DNA from: Streptomyces minutiscleroticus
GTDB taxonomy: Bacteria; Actinomycetota; Actinomycetes; Streptomycetales; Streptomycetaceae
Assembly (NCBI RefSeq): GCF_014650875.1
Contig: NZ_BMVU01000030.1
Coordinates: forward strand, 46,186-110,185
Reading direction: 5' to 3'
Length of the DNA: 64,000 nt
Part shown: positions 45,487 to 53,319 of the stretch, in pieces
How the letters are laid out: the number at the start of each line of letters is the position of its first letter
Position numbering within the stretch: the first letter of the stretch is position 1
Position numbers and translations under genes: made by a program
Notes under the pieces: model-generated
What the model saw: only the letters and a program-made list of their open reading frames with translations
The model's database searches: none
Told to the model about the DNA's origin: nothing

Positions 45487-45867
45487 TCACGCGGTGAGGG
45501 CCTGCTCCAGGGTGGGGTAGCAGTCGAAGACGACGTCCAGGCCGCTGAAGCGGACGGCCCGTTCCACGGCCGGCCGCAGGCCGGCCAGGCGCAGCCAGCC
45601 GCTTCTGCTCCGGGTGGCGCGGTAGGCGGCGAGCAGGGCGTTGATGCCGCTGGAGTCCGTGAAGGACACCCCGGCCAGGTCGACCACCAGGCGCGGGACG
45701 CCCCGGGCGGTGGCGGTGGTGAGGGCCTGGCGCAGGCGGGGAGCGGTGTAGAGGTCGATCTCGCCGTGCAGGTGCAGGACGGTGACCTGCTCGGTGCCGG
45801 TAGTGGTGGTGGCGGTGCGTATGACGGCGAGCTGGCTCAGGTCGGCCGCGCCGTGGAAGTCGGTCAC
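45487..45867 (-). CDS. STAS-domain anti-sigma-factor antagonist
   Basis: A 126-residue protein; GTG 45867 is preferred since AGAGG precedes it and the longer frame above is Arg/Trp-rich. It has one STAS domain: VTVLHLHGEIDLYTAPRLRQAL (about 27-48) and LVVDLAGVSFTDSSGINALLAA, where the phosphorylatable Ser lies in DSSG. Such proteins bind an RsbW-type kinase to free a SigB-family sigma factor. No kinase or sigma gene is next to it, so its partner is encoded elsewhere. Confidence 0.88.
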   Translation of the reverse strand: MTDFHGAADLSQLAVIRTATTTTGTEQVTVLHLHGEIDLYTAPRLRQALTTATARGVPRLVVDLAGVSFTDSSGINALLAAYRATRSRSGWLRLAGLRPAVERAVRFSGLDVVFDCYPTLEQALTA

Positions 45868-46116
45868 AGATGCCTCTGCAAAAAGACGGCGGCGGAACGC
45901 ATCCGCGCTTCCTACTGGGGATCCGGTCATCGACCGTAGGCCCGGCACGGCCGCATGGCCTACCCACCCACCTCGTCCGGAACCGCCCTGCGGCCACGGC
46001 CACGGCGTGGAGTGCCGTGCCACCGCCGCGCCCCCTCACCGAGCGGGTGCGGACGGGCCCGGCAGGCGCGACCGGCTGTGTCGTTCTGCGGATTCGGTCG
46101 CCGATGGCGTGCCGTC

Positions 46117-47088
46117 CTACTCGTCGCTGATCAGCAGCAGTGCCTTGCCCGCGATGGTGCGTGCGGCCAGGGCGCGGTGGGCTTCGGCGGCCTGCTCCAG
46201 CGGGTAGGTGGCGCCGATCACCGGGCGCAGGCGCCCCTGGGCGGCGTGTGCCAGTGCCAGGTCCAGCAGTTCCCGGACGGTCCTCTGGTCCGGCGGGCCG
46301 TCCATGAGGGGCATGAGCAGCCGGATGCCCCGGTGCGCGGCCGACTCGCCGTCCGGGGCGGTGAAGCCGTCGGCGGTGCCGTAGGTGACGAACCGTCCGC
46401 CGTCCGCGAGGGCGTCCAGGGTGGCCGCGCCGAGCGCCCCGCCCGCGCCGTCGTACACGAGCGCGGCGCCGCCGCCGGTCACCTCGCGCACCCGCTCGAT
46501 CCAGTCCGCTCGCGTGTAGTCGACGACGGCCTCGGCGCCCAGCTCGCGGGCCAGGTTCAGCTTGGCCTCGCTGGAGGCGGCGGCCACCACCCGGGCTCCG
46601 GCGTCAGCGGCCAGTTGCACCAGCAGTGTTCCCGCCCCGCCGGCCGCCGCCGAGACGAGCACCCACTCCCCCTTCTGCGGCGCGCCGAGCCGGTCCAGGC
46701 GGAGCGCGGTCACACCGTCGTGCACCAGGGCAGCCGCCGTCGTCGTGGCCAGTCCGTCGGGGATCGGCATGATCTCTTCCTCGCCCGCGACGACCCGCTC
46801 GGCGTAACCGGTGCCGGTCCGCACGGTCACGCGCCGGCCCACCCAGGCCGGGTCCACTCCGTCACCGACCGCCAGCACCGCTCCCGCTCCGCCGCCGCCC
46901 GGCACGTACGGCAGCGTCCGCGGAAAGAAGTCCTGGCCCCAGCCACTGCGCAGCAGGGTGTCCAGGAAGATGACGTCGGCCGCGGCCATGCCGACGACGA
47001 CCTGCCCGGGTCCGGGCACCGGGTCGGGCAGGTCCACCAGGGCCAGTACCTCCGGAGCGCCGAACGAGGCCACCTGGATCGCACGCAT
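46117..47088 (-). CDS. Zinc-independent quinone oxidoreductase (MDR family)
   Basis: A 323-residue NADPH-dependent oxidoreductase; ATG 47088 follows AAAGG. It shows the GroES-like N-terminal half (VASFGAPEVLALVDLPDPVPGPGQ near 5-28, YVPGGGGAGAVLAVGDGV) and the Rossmann half with VLVSAAAGGAGTLLVQLA near 140-157 and DYTRADW. The catalytic and structural zinc ligands of alcohol dehydrogenases are absent, as in the QOR group. Its substrate is an unknown quinone or enone. It is a single gene between the STAS protein and the VanX-like gene. Confidence 0.85.
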   Translation of the reverse strand: MRAIQVASFGAPEVLALVDLPDPVPGPGQVVVGMAAADVIFLDTLLRSGWGQDFFPRTLPYVPGGGGAGAVLAVGDGVDPAWVGRRVTVRTGTGYAERVVAGEEEIMPIPDGLATTTAAALVHDGVTALRLDRLGAPQKGEWVLVSAAAGGAGTLLVQLAADAGARVVAAASSEAKLNLARELGAEAVVDYTRADWIERVREVTGGGAALVYDGAGGALGAATLDALADGGRFVTYGTADGFTAPDGESAAHRGIRLLMPLMDGPPDQRTVRELLDLALAHAAQGRLRPVIGATYPLEQAAEAHRALAARTIAGKALLLISDE

Positions 47089-47261
47089 GAGCAGCACCTT
47101 TCTCGGGGGACGGCGTCCCGCCGAGTCTCCGACCTCAAGTCCGGTCGAGGTCAAGGCGCTCCACTGCGGGTCACCCGTACGTCCCCGGCCGCGGAAGCGC
47201 GACGGGCGTCCCGCCGAGAGCCCCGAGTGCCGTCAGGCCAAGGCGACATGCGTAAAGCCGG

Positions 47262-47390
47262 TCAGCAGGCGCCTCCCCGGTCATCGACAGGCGCCTCCCG
47301 AAGGTGTCCGTACAGCCAGGGCATCCGCTGGACGAATGCCCAGCGCCGTGACGGCCTGGTGGGCCGCCACCGCTCAGCCGGGAGCGTCAT
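47262..47390 (-). CDS. Small ORF coupled to the vanX-like gene
   Basis: A 42-codon frame starts at ATG 47390, overlapping the dipeptidase stop in an ATGA arrangement typical of coupled genes. It encodes a basic Trp/Arg-rich peptide (MTLPAERWRPTRPSRRW...) of no known family. Third-position GC content is lower than in neighbouring genes, so it may be chance. Confidence 0.25.
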   Translation of the reverse strand: MTLPAERWRPTRPSRRWAFVQRMPWLYGHLREAPVDDRGGAC

Positions 47391-48046
47391 GCGTGCGCGC
47401 CTGGCCGGATCGGTCCGTAGCAGGCGCCCGCCGCCCCGGTGACCAGCGCCCAGTAGCGGTCGCCGAACGACCAGTGCCACCACTCCGTGGGGTAGTTCAC
47501 CAGGCCCACGGCCGTCAGCACATGTCCCAGGATCTCCCGACGGGTGCGCGCCTGCGCGCTGATCCCGGCGGCGCCGGTGTAGCAGGCGCCGGCACTCTCC
47601 TCCGGAGACGCGTTCATCGGCGTGCCCAGATCCAGCTCACGGCCGTCCGCATCGACGAGTGTCAGGTCCACCGCCGCTCCCGCGCTGTGCGGCGCGATCT
47701 CCGGCGGCGACACATAACGGCTGGCCGCCGACCGGATCCGCTCGTCGGTCCATGCGGGCTGCTCGGCCCGCAGGCCGGTCGCGTACTCCTCGAAGTAGCG
47801 CCGCTGCAGCCCTGGAGGGCGATAGCCCTCGACCACCAGGAGCCCCAGGCCCGCCGGTAAGAGCGCCTGCGCCCGGAGCAGACGTTCCAGCACGCCTTCT
47901 CGCAGGTGGAAGTAGGCGTCCGAGTCGTTCTGCTTCCGCGTGTCCACGAGGAGCGGTCCCTTACGGAGGTCGGCCAGCGGCTCGCCGCACTCGTGTACGG
48001 GGACGGCTGCCACCCGTGGATCCGACATCAAGATGATCTCGTTCAT
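47387..48046 (-). CDS. D-Ala-D-Ala dipeptidase, VanX/DdpX family
   Basis: A 219-residue zinc dipeptidase; ATG 48046 gives the normal family length. Motifs are VVEGYRPPGLQRRYFEEYA near 90-108 (transition-state Arg), zinc ligands in IAPHSAGAAVDLTLVD (His and Asp), and EWWHWSFGDRYW near 190-201 (catalytic Glu and zinc His). VanX removes D-Ala-D-Ala during glycopeptide resistance; stand-alone homologues recycle cell-wall dipeptide. No vanH, vanA or two-component genes are nearby, so a recycling role is more likely than resistance. It is divergent from the SPFH gene. Confidence 0.9.
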   Translation of the reverse strand: MNEIILMSDPRVAAVPVHECGEPLADLRKGPLLVDTRKQNDSDAYFHLREGVLERLLRAQALLPAGLGLLVVEGYRPPGLQRRYFEEYATGLRAEQPAWTDERIRSAASRYVSPPEIAPHSAGAAVDLTLVDADGRELDLGTPMNASPEESAGACYTGAAGISAQARTRREILGHVLTAVGLVNYPTEWWHWSFGDRYWALVTGAAGACYGPIRPGAHA

Positions 48047-48149
48047 CCCGCGATGATCTCCGAGGGCGGGCGACGACCACAACGGCGCGCGATCGCACGG
48101 CGAACGTTCCTGGCCGAAGCGGTACGGGCAGGAGTCACCGCGACCTTCA

Positions 48150-48170
48150 TTATCGTCCTGTTGACGAGAA
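48150..48170. promoter_or_regulatory. Operator-like imperfect palindrome, distal copy
   Basis: TTATCGTC-N5-GACGAGAA (arms match at 7 of 8) lies upstream of the SPFH gene. An almost identical element begins exactly 33 bp downstream, about three helical turns, so two regulator dimers could bind the same DNA face. Confidence 0.6.
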
Positions 48171-48182
48171 TGGAGATCACGC

Positions 48183-48203
48183 TTATCGTCTTCTGGACGA
48201 GAA
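48183..48203. promoter_or_regulatory. Operator-like imperfect palindrome, proximal copy
   Basis: The second TTATCGTC-N5-GACGAGAA element shares 18 of 21 bases with the distal copy and abuts the GGGGG ribosome site of the SPFH gene. Binding here would block transcription or translation directly. Confidence 0.6.
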
Positions 48204-48215
48204 GGGGGTATCTCC

Positions 48216-49250
48216 ATGGCCGACATCACCCGGCGCCCCGGCTGGCGCCACCTGCGCGCCACGCCCACGGCCCACATCCGCCACCACCGCCGCGGAAAGC
48301 TCGTACACGACGGGCAAGGGCTCAGTTTCTGGTTCCGGCCCCTGAGCGCCGCACTCTCCGAAGTGCCGGTCGGGGACCGGGAACTGACCATGGCCTTCCA
48401 CGCCCGGACCGCCGACTACCAGGACGTGTCGGTACAGGCGACGGTCACCTACCGGGTCGGCGATCCCGCACTCGCCGCCGCTCGCCTGGACTTCTCCATC
48501 GACCCCGACACCGGGACCTGGCGCGGGGCCCCGCTGGAGCAACTGGGCACGCTGCTCACCGAGACGGCACAGCAGCACGCGCTGGACGTACTGGCCCGCA
48601 CGCCGCTGTCCGACGTACTGACCGACGGCGTCGCCGCGGTCCGCGACCGGATCGCCGCGGGCCTCGGTGCCGAACCGCGGCTGCCGGCCACCGGGATCGA
48701 GGTGGTGGCCGTACGGGTCATGGCGGTGCGTCCCGAAGCGGAGGTGGAACGCGCGCTGCGCACGCCCGCCCGGGAGCGGATCCAGCAGGACGCCGACCGG
48801 GCGACGTACGAGCGGCGGGCCGTCGCCGTCGAACGGGAGCGGGCCATCGCCGAGAACGAGCTGGCCAGCCAGATCGAACTCGCGCGGCGCGAGGAGCAGT
48901 TGGTGGAACAGCGCGGGGCGAACGCGCGCCGCGAGGCGGAGGAGGCCGCGGCGGCGGGCAGGGTACGCACGCGGGCCGAGGCGGAACGCACGGTCGCGCT
49001 CGCCGAGGCCGAGGCCGCCCGTTCCGTCACGCTCGCCCGTGCGGAGGCGCAGGCGGCGCGCGAGGTCGGCGGGGCACGGGCCGAGGCCCAGGCGGCCTGG
49101 CTGCGCGTCCACGCCGAGGTCGACGTGGCGACCCTGCACGCGCTCACCGGCACACGGCTGGCGGAGAACCTCCCCCGCATCGACAGTGTGACCGTCTCGC
49201 CGGACGTGCTGACCGGCCTGCTGGCCAGACTCGGCGGGGAGCGGGGATGA
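48216..49250 (+). CDS. SPFH/Band 7 domain protein
   Basis: A 344-residue protein starting at ATG 48216. An SPFH domain covers about 15-185 (FRPLSAALSEVPVGDRELTMAFHARTADYQDVSVQA then VTYRV, and IEVVAVRVMAVRPEAEVERAL). It is followed by a long Ala/Glu/Arg-rich coiled coil (about 185-300) with repeated RAEAQAA-type segments, typical of oligomer-forming flotillin-like proteins. There is no clear transmembrane helix, so it may attach peripherally or be cytosolic. It overlaps the NAD-kinase-like gene by 4 bp and is probably controlled by the paired palindromes just upstream. Confidence 0.85.
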   Translation: MADITRRPGWRHLRATPTAHIRHHRRGKLVHDGQGLSFWFRPLSAALSEVPVGDRELTMAFHARTADYQDVSVQATVTYRVGDPALAAARLDFSIDPDTGTWRGAPLEQLGTLLTETAQQHALDVLARTPLSDVLTDGVAAVRDRIAAGLGAEPRLPATGIEVVAVRVMAVRPEAEVERALRTPARERIQQDADRATYERRAVAVERERAIAENELASQIELARREEQLVEQRGANARREAEEAAAAGRVRTRAEAERTVALAEAEAARSVTLARAEAQAAREVGGARAEAQAAWLRVHAEVDVATLHALTGTRLAENLPRIDSVTVSPDVLTGLLARLGGERG

Positions 49251-50140
49251 GTCTCGCCCCGCGGGCCGTCCTGGTCCACCGCGCCACGGAGTACGAGGAA
49301 CTGGTGGCCCGGCACGGCAGCCACGGGCAGGCCGCCTTCTTCCTCTCCTCCCGGGGCCAGGACCTTCACGAGGTCGCCGAACGCCATCACCGCGCGCACC
49401 GGACCCTGGCCGAGGTGGCGGCCGCGGTCCCGCTGGCGTGGCGGCAGGCCCGGGTGGAGCGGACCGACCTGGACCGCTTCCTGTTCGCCCCGCAGGACGT
49501 CGTGGTCGTGGTGGGACAGGACGGGCTGGTGGCCAACACGGCCAAGTACCTCGCCGGGCAGCCGGTGATCGGCTTCGACACCGATCCGGGACGCAATCCC
49601 GGCGTGCTGGTACGGCACCGCGCCGCCGACGCGGCGACGCTGCTGCGCAGCGCGTCCACCGCCCGGGCGGACGAACTCACCATGGTCGAGGCCGTCGCCG
49701 ACGACACCCAGCGGCTGGTCGCGCTCAACGAGATCTACCTGGGCGCCGCCGGCCACCAGACGGCCAGATACCGCCTGGGGCTCGACGGCGACCGTGGTGC
49801 CGTCGAGCCCCAGGCCTCCTCCGGGGTGCTGGTGGGCACGGGCACCGGTGCCACCGGCTGGCTCCGATCGGTGTGGCAGGAGCGGAACAGCACCCTGAGT
49901 CTGCCCCGCCCCACGGAGGACCGTCTGCTCTGGTTCGTCCGCGAGGCGTGGCCGTCACCGGCCACCGGCACGTCCCTGGTGGCCGGCGAACTCTCCGCCG
50001 CCGGACGCCTGTGCCTCACCGTCGAGTCCGAACGGCTCGTCGCCTTCGGGGACGGTGTGGAGGCCGACGCCCTGGAACTGGTGCGGGGGCAGACGGTCCG
50101 GGTGGGCAGGTGCGAGGAACGGCTGCGGCTGGTGCGGTGA
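49247..50140 (+). CDS. NAD-kinase-like protein coupled to the SPFH gene
   Basis: A 297-residue protein starting at ATG 49247 inside the SPFH stop. It resembles the ATP-NAD/diacylglycerol kinase fold: VVVVVGQDGLVANTAKYLAG near 84-103 replaces the usual GGDG with GQDG, NEIYLG is near 165, and VGTGTGATGWLRSV near 200-213 matches the GTGSTG nucleotide loop. The N-terminus (EYEELVARHGSHGQAAFFL) is the usual helix pair. The Gly-to-Gln change in the key motif makes NAD phosphorylation uncertain; it may bind a nucleotide as a sensor. Its coupling to an SPFH protein suggests the two work as a complex. Confidence 0.75.
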   Translation: MSLAPRAVLVHRATEYEELVARHGSHGQAAFFLSSRGQDLHEVAERHHRAHRTLAEVAAAVPLAWRQARVERTDLDRFLFAPQDVVVVVGQDGLVANTAKYLAGQPVIGFDTDPGRNPGVLVRHRAADAATLLRSASTARADELTMVEAVADDTQRLVALNEIYLGAAGHQTARYRLGLDGDRGAVEPQASSGVLVGTGTGATGWLRSVWQERNSTLSLPRPTEDRLLWFVREAWPSPATGTSLVAGELSAAGRLCLTVESERLVAFGDGVEADALELVRGQTVRVGRCEERLRLVR

Positions 50141-50412
50141 CGGGTCGTCCTGCGGGACGCGGGCCATGATGCCGAAGCGGCCGGGGTGCGCCTCGCACGC
50201 CTCCGGGGCGCCGTCGGTGCGGTTGCCCTCCCCGGACGGCGGGAGGATCGGCGCGCGGTCGACGCCGGCCTCGCCCATGAGCTCGCGGGCCTCTTCGCAG
50301 GAGAAGGGGTCCTCGCGGTGGCCGTTGAGGCGGATCAGCTCCCGGGCTCCCGGGACCCAGGGGCGGTCCGGGCTCTCTTCCGGATGCGGATCTGCGTGTC
50401 GACGACGGACAT
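50141..50412 (-). pseudogene. Amidohydrolase 2-family N-terminal fragment, frameshifted
   Basis: ATG 50412 with GGAAGAG before it opens MSVVDTQIRI, the usual start of ACMSD-like amidohydrolases (normally DTQIHIW, metal His lost to Arg). After one base shift the next frame continues SPDRPWVPGARELIRLNGHR, then EDPFSCEEARELMGEAGVDRAPILPP and HPGRFGIMARVPQDDP. The remaining two thirds of the barrel are missing because the 3' end meets the NAD-kinase-like gene. Confidence 0.7.
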
Positions 50413-50490
50413 GTCCCGGCTCTTCCTGTCGGAACGGACGGTGGTGACGGGGGGTGGTGGTGAGGGGTGGTGCGGAGTGGACGCCAGGCG

Positions 50491-51714
50491 TCAGGTGTCG
50501 AGGACGGCGGTGACGATGTGCTCGGCGATCGCCATGGAGGCCGTGGCGGCCGGCGAGGGCGCGTTGCGCACGGCGGTGATCCGGCCGACCCGGTGGATGC
50601 GGAAGTCGTCCACGAGGGTGCCGTCCCGGTCCAGGGCCTGGGCGCGGACGCCCGCGCCGCCGCGCACCACGTCCTCGGCACCGACGCCCGGGACGTACCG
50701 CCCGGCGTCCTTCATGAAGGCCGCCGCGGAGAGGGAGCCGCGGTACTCCTTGATCCCGGTGCGCCAGTGCCGGGCCGCCATCCTCCAGGAGCCGGGGTAG
50801 GCGGCGAGCCCGAGCAGGTCCCGCGGGGAGATCCTCCCGAGCCGGTAGCCCTCCCTGGCCAGGGCCAGGACGGCGTTGGGCCCGACCTCCACCGACCCGT
50901 CGACACGCGGGGTGAAGTGCACGCCGAGGAAGGGGTAGCGCGGGTCCGGCACCGGGTAGACCAGGCCGCGGACGAGGTGGGTGCGGTCCGGCTTGAGCAG
51001 CATGTACTCACCGCGGAACGGGATGATCCTCGGTTCCCGCCCGTCCTGGGCCAGCCTGGCGACGGAGTCGGCCTGGAGGCCCGCGCACAGGATCAGCCGG
51101 TCCACCCTCACGCTCACCCATCCTTCGGCCGGGGGGACCCCCGGCCGCCCCGAGGCGACCTCGATGCCGCCGGGTACGTCGGTGATGCCGGTGACCGGGA
51201 AGCCGAGCCTCACCTCGCCGCCCGAGTCGGTGATGTCCTTGGCGAACTCCCGGGCGATCGCCGGGTAGTCGGTGATCGCGGTGCGCGGGGAGTGCAGGGC
51301 CGCGATGCCGCCCGCGTGCGGTTCGAGCTCCCTGATCTCGTCCTTGCAGATCTTCCTCAGGTCGGGCACGTGGTTGTTCTTCGCCCGCTGGTAGAGGTTC
51401 TCCATGCGGCCCAGCTCGTCCTCGCGGACGGCGACGACCAGTTTGCCGATCTCCTGGTAGGGCAGTGCGCGGTCCCGGCAGTACGCGCGCAGCAGTGACA
51501 CGCCGCGCACGCACAGGTCGGCCTTGAGGCTGCCCGGCGTGTAGTAGATGCCGGCGTGCACGACGCCGGAGTTGTGGCCGGTCTGGTGCAGCGCGACCTG
51601 CCGCTCCTTCTCGAACACCACGACCCGGGTGCCCGGGCGGCGCAGCGCGATCTCCCGGCCGGTGGCCAGGCCCACGATGCCGGCCCCGACGATGCCGATC
51701 GTCTCGTCAGCCAT
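50491..51714 (-). CDS. lhgO: L-2-hydroxyglutarate oxidase (LhgO family)
   Basis: A 407-residue FAD enzyme; ATG 51714 follows AAAGGAGG at good distance (ATG 51720 is too close). It oxidises L-2-hydroxyglutarate to 2-oxoglutarate. The FAD-binding loop is IGIVGAGIVGLATGREI at 6-22, followed by VVFEKE. The family segment LHQTGHNSGVVHAGIYYTPGS follows near 41-61. GEYMLLKPDRTHLVRGLVYPVPDP and LGVHFTPRVDGSVEVGPNA lie near 235-290, all strongly conserved. It sits between two broken genes, so it appears to be the only survivor of this small locus. Confidence 0.92.
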   Translation of the reverse strand: MADETIGIVGAGIVGLATGREIALRRPGTRVVVFEKERQVALHQTGHNSGVVHAGIYYTPGSLKADLCVRGVSLLRAYCRDRALPYQEIGKLVVAVREDELGRMENLYQRAKNNHVPDLRKICKDEIRELEPHAGGIAALHSPRTAITDYPAIAREFAKDITDSGGEVRLGFPVTGITDVPGGIEVASGRPGVPPAEGWVSVRVDRLILCAGLQADSVARLAQDGREPRIIPFRGEYMLLKPDRTHLVRGLVYPVPDPRYPFLGVHFTPRVDGSVEVGPNAVLALAREGYRLGRISPRDLLGLAAYPGSWRMAARHWRTGIKEYRGSLSAAAFMKDAGRYVPGVGAEDVVRGGAGVRAQALDRDGTLVDDFRIHRVGRITAVRNAPSPAATASMAIAEHIVTAVLDT

Positions 51715-51758
51715 CGGCATCCTCCTTTCCGTCCCTTGCAGCTTTCCCACCGTCGGGC

Positions 51759-52292
51759 GCCGAAGCGGACGGCGACCGTCTTGGGGCGGACGGAGAAGCA
51801 CAGGACCTCCTCGCTCTGCCCCCTGCAGGCCGAGCCGGAGCCGTGGAACCCGCCGAAGGGCAGGTGGACGTCCCGGCCGGTGGTGGTGCCGACCTCGGCC
51901 CGACCGCACTCGGTCTCGTCGGCGAAGCGGTACGCGGAGCCGAGGCCGCGGACGGGGACGGCGGTGGCGGGTCCGGAGGCGGAGTCGTCGACGGCGGCCA
52001 CGGCGACGGTGAAGCCGTCCACGGCGCGCAGGGCGAGCACCGGGCCGAAGGTCTCTCCGCGCCGGACCGCCGTCTCGGGGGTGACGTCGCCGAGCACGGT
52101 GGGCCGCACGTAGCAGCCGTGCGCGCGCTCCCCCTCGGTGCCGGCGCGGCCACCGGTGAGGACGGTGGCGCCCTGCTCGACGGCCCGGTCGATGTCGGCC
52201 GGGACGCTGTCGCGCTGCCGGGAACTGGACAGCGGGCACGGGGTGGTGGCCGGATCCGTGCCCGGGCCGGCCTTCAGGACCTCGGCCTCGGC
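51759..52292 (-). pseudogene. Aldehyde dehydrogenase C-terminal fragment
   Basis: The leftward frame reads AEVLKAGPGTDPATTPCPL, DRAVEQGATVLTGGRAGTEG, then GETFGPVLALRAVDG and VHLPFGGFHGSGSACRGQ, closing SVRPKTVAVRFG. This is the last ~180 residues of an NAD(P)+-dependent aldehyde dehydrogenase. The catalytic Cys/Glu region and everything before it are missing, and no stop follows the natural end. The EEIFGP motif has become GETFGP. The break lies about 150 bp from the tRNA-like sequence, a common place for integration or excision scars. Confidence 0.75.
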
Positions 52293-52400
52293 GACCGGCA
52301 GCCGGGCCTGCCCGCCGGGCCGCAGCGCCCCGTGGATCGCCCGATGAGCGGTGCGGCCCGGGTACCGGCATACGATCCTCCGGCCGCTGGACACAGCGGA

Positions 52401-52426
52401 AGGGGCCCGGCTGTCGCCGGGCCCCT
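52401..52426 (-). terminator. Hairpin downstream of the tRNA-like sequence
   Basis: A perfect 11-bp stem (52401-52411 with 52416-52426) and a 4-nt loop lie 9 bp past the 3' end of the initiator-tRNA-like sequence in its direction of transcription, the usual place for a tRNA terminator. Confidence 0.8.
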
Positions 52427-52435
52427 CCGCGTCGG

Positions 52436-52509
52436 CAGCGGGGACAGGATGTGAACCTGCGGCCTCCGGGTCATGAGCCCAGCGGGCCACCGAGCCGCTC
52501 CACCCCGCG
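52436..52509 (-). tRNA. Initiator tRNA(fMet)-like sequence, degenerate (possible pseudo-tRNA)
   Basis: On the minus strand these 74 nt follow tRNA-fMet: CGCGGGG at the 5' end, CAT anticodon (52473-52475) after three G-C pairs (GGG/CCC), TTC in the T-loop and CCCCGC at the 3' side, then CCG instead of CCA. Compared from memory with the usual actinobacterial sequence there are about nine changes, nearly all A-to-G or T-to-C. They include a D-stem A:C mismatch, G at 37 and C at the conserved A58 of the T-loop. A terminator hairpin follows. It may be a decaying gene or a divergent extra copy; loss of A58 and the D-stem pair favours a pseudogene. Confidence 0.7.
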
Positions 52510-52559
52510 TCGGTACACCCGCTCCGGACAACGCAGCGGCCCGCCGGGGTGTGGTCGTT

Positions 52560-52763
52560 TCAGCCGCGCACGATGTTCTCGGCCTGGGGCCCCTTCTGGC
52601 CCTGGGTCACATCGAAGGTGACGGGCTCTCCCTCCACCAGTTCCCGGTAGCCGTTGCCGGAGATGTTGGAGTAGTGGGCGAAGACGTCCGGTCCGCCGCC
52701 GTCCTGGGCGATGAAGCCGAAGCCCTTTTCGGCGTTGAACCACTTCACGGTGCCGCTGGCCAT
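52560..52763 (-). CDS. Cold-shock protein, CspA family
   Basis: A 67-residue single OB-fold RNA/ssDNA-binding protein from ATG 52763. RNP1 is KGFGFI (about 13-18) and RNP2 is VFAHYSNI (about 27-34; the usual FVHFS is varied), with GTVKWFNAEKGFGFI at the start and QKGPQAENIV at the end. It acts as an RNA chaperone at low temperature or in growth control. It is probably transcribed alone; an inverted repeat lies about 90 bp upstream in the spacer. Confidence 0.95.
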   Translation of the reverse strand: MASGTVKWFNAEKGFGFIAQDGGGPDVFAHYSNISGNGYRELVEGEPVTFDVTQGQKGPQAENIVRG

Positions 52764-53319
52764 ACTGCCTGTCCTTCGATATCGCCGGAAGTTCCCGGCT
52801 GGGTGATGGGTGGGCCCCTCCCTGATCGGAAGGCGCCCGGTGACTGTCCTACCCCGTCGGGGCGGGGTTATCCGACGGGTGTGCCCGGGTGGCGGATGCC
52901 GGCGCGGTGCGGTCGCGCACGCCCTGTCGTCATTACGCGGTCATCGCTGTGCGTGGCAAGGCTACTGGCCCCTGGCGGCTTCCTTGAGTACGGAACCGGC
53001 CGAGGCCTCGCCGAAACCGGCCGGTATCTGCAGCGGTCCGCCGCCCCGCGCGCTACGTGCTGGGAACAGGCGGCTGAACCGCACGCTCAGCACCACAGCG
53101 GTCGAGTCGGTCCAGTCGGCGCGGACGCCGCCTGGCGACGGCTCGACGCGGCCGCCACCGACGACGAACCGCCGGCGGACCCGCTCGACCGATCACGGGA
53201 CCGGACCCGGGCACTGAAGCTCGAAGAACGTCTCTCACCAGCTGGAACGGTGAAGACGACCGCGCGAGGACCCCGGCGCCATCGGCCACAGCCGGCGCGC
53301 ACGGAGCCTCGCCGTCCGT
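52764..53319. other. Gene-free stretch upstream of the cold-shock gene
   Basis: About 550 bp with no gene-like frame. An 8-bp inverted repeat (CCCGTCGG at 52853-52860, CCGACGGG at 52872-52879) lies about 90 bp upstream of the cold-shock start, in the zone where a long cold-shock 5' leader would be. The rest shows nothing recognisable. Confidence 0.45.
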
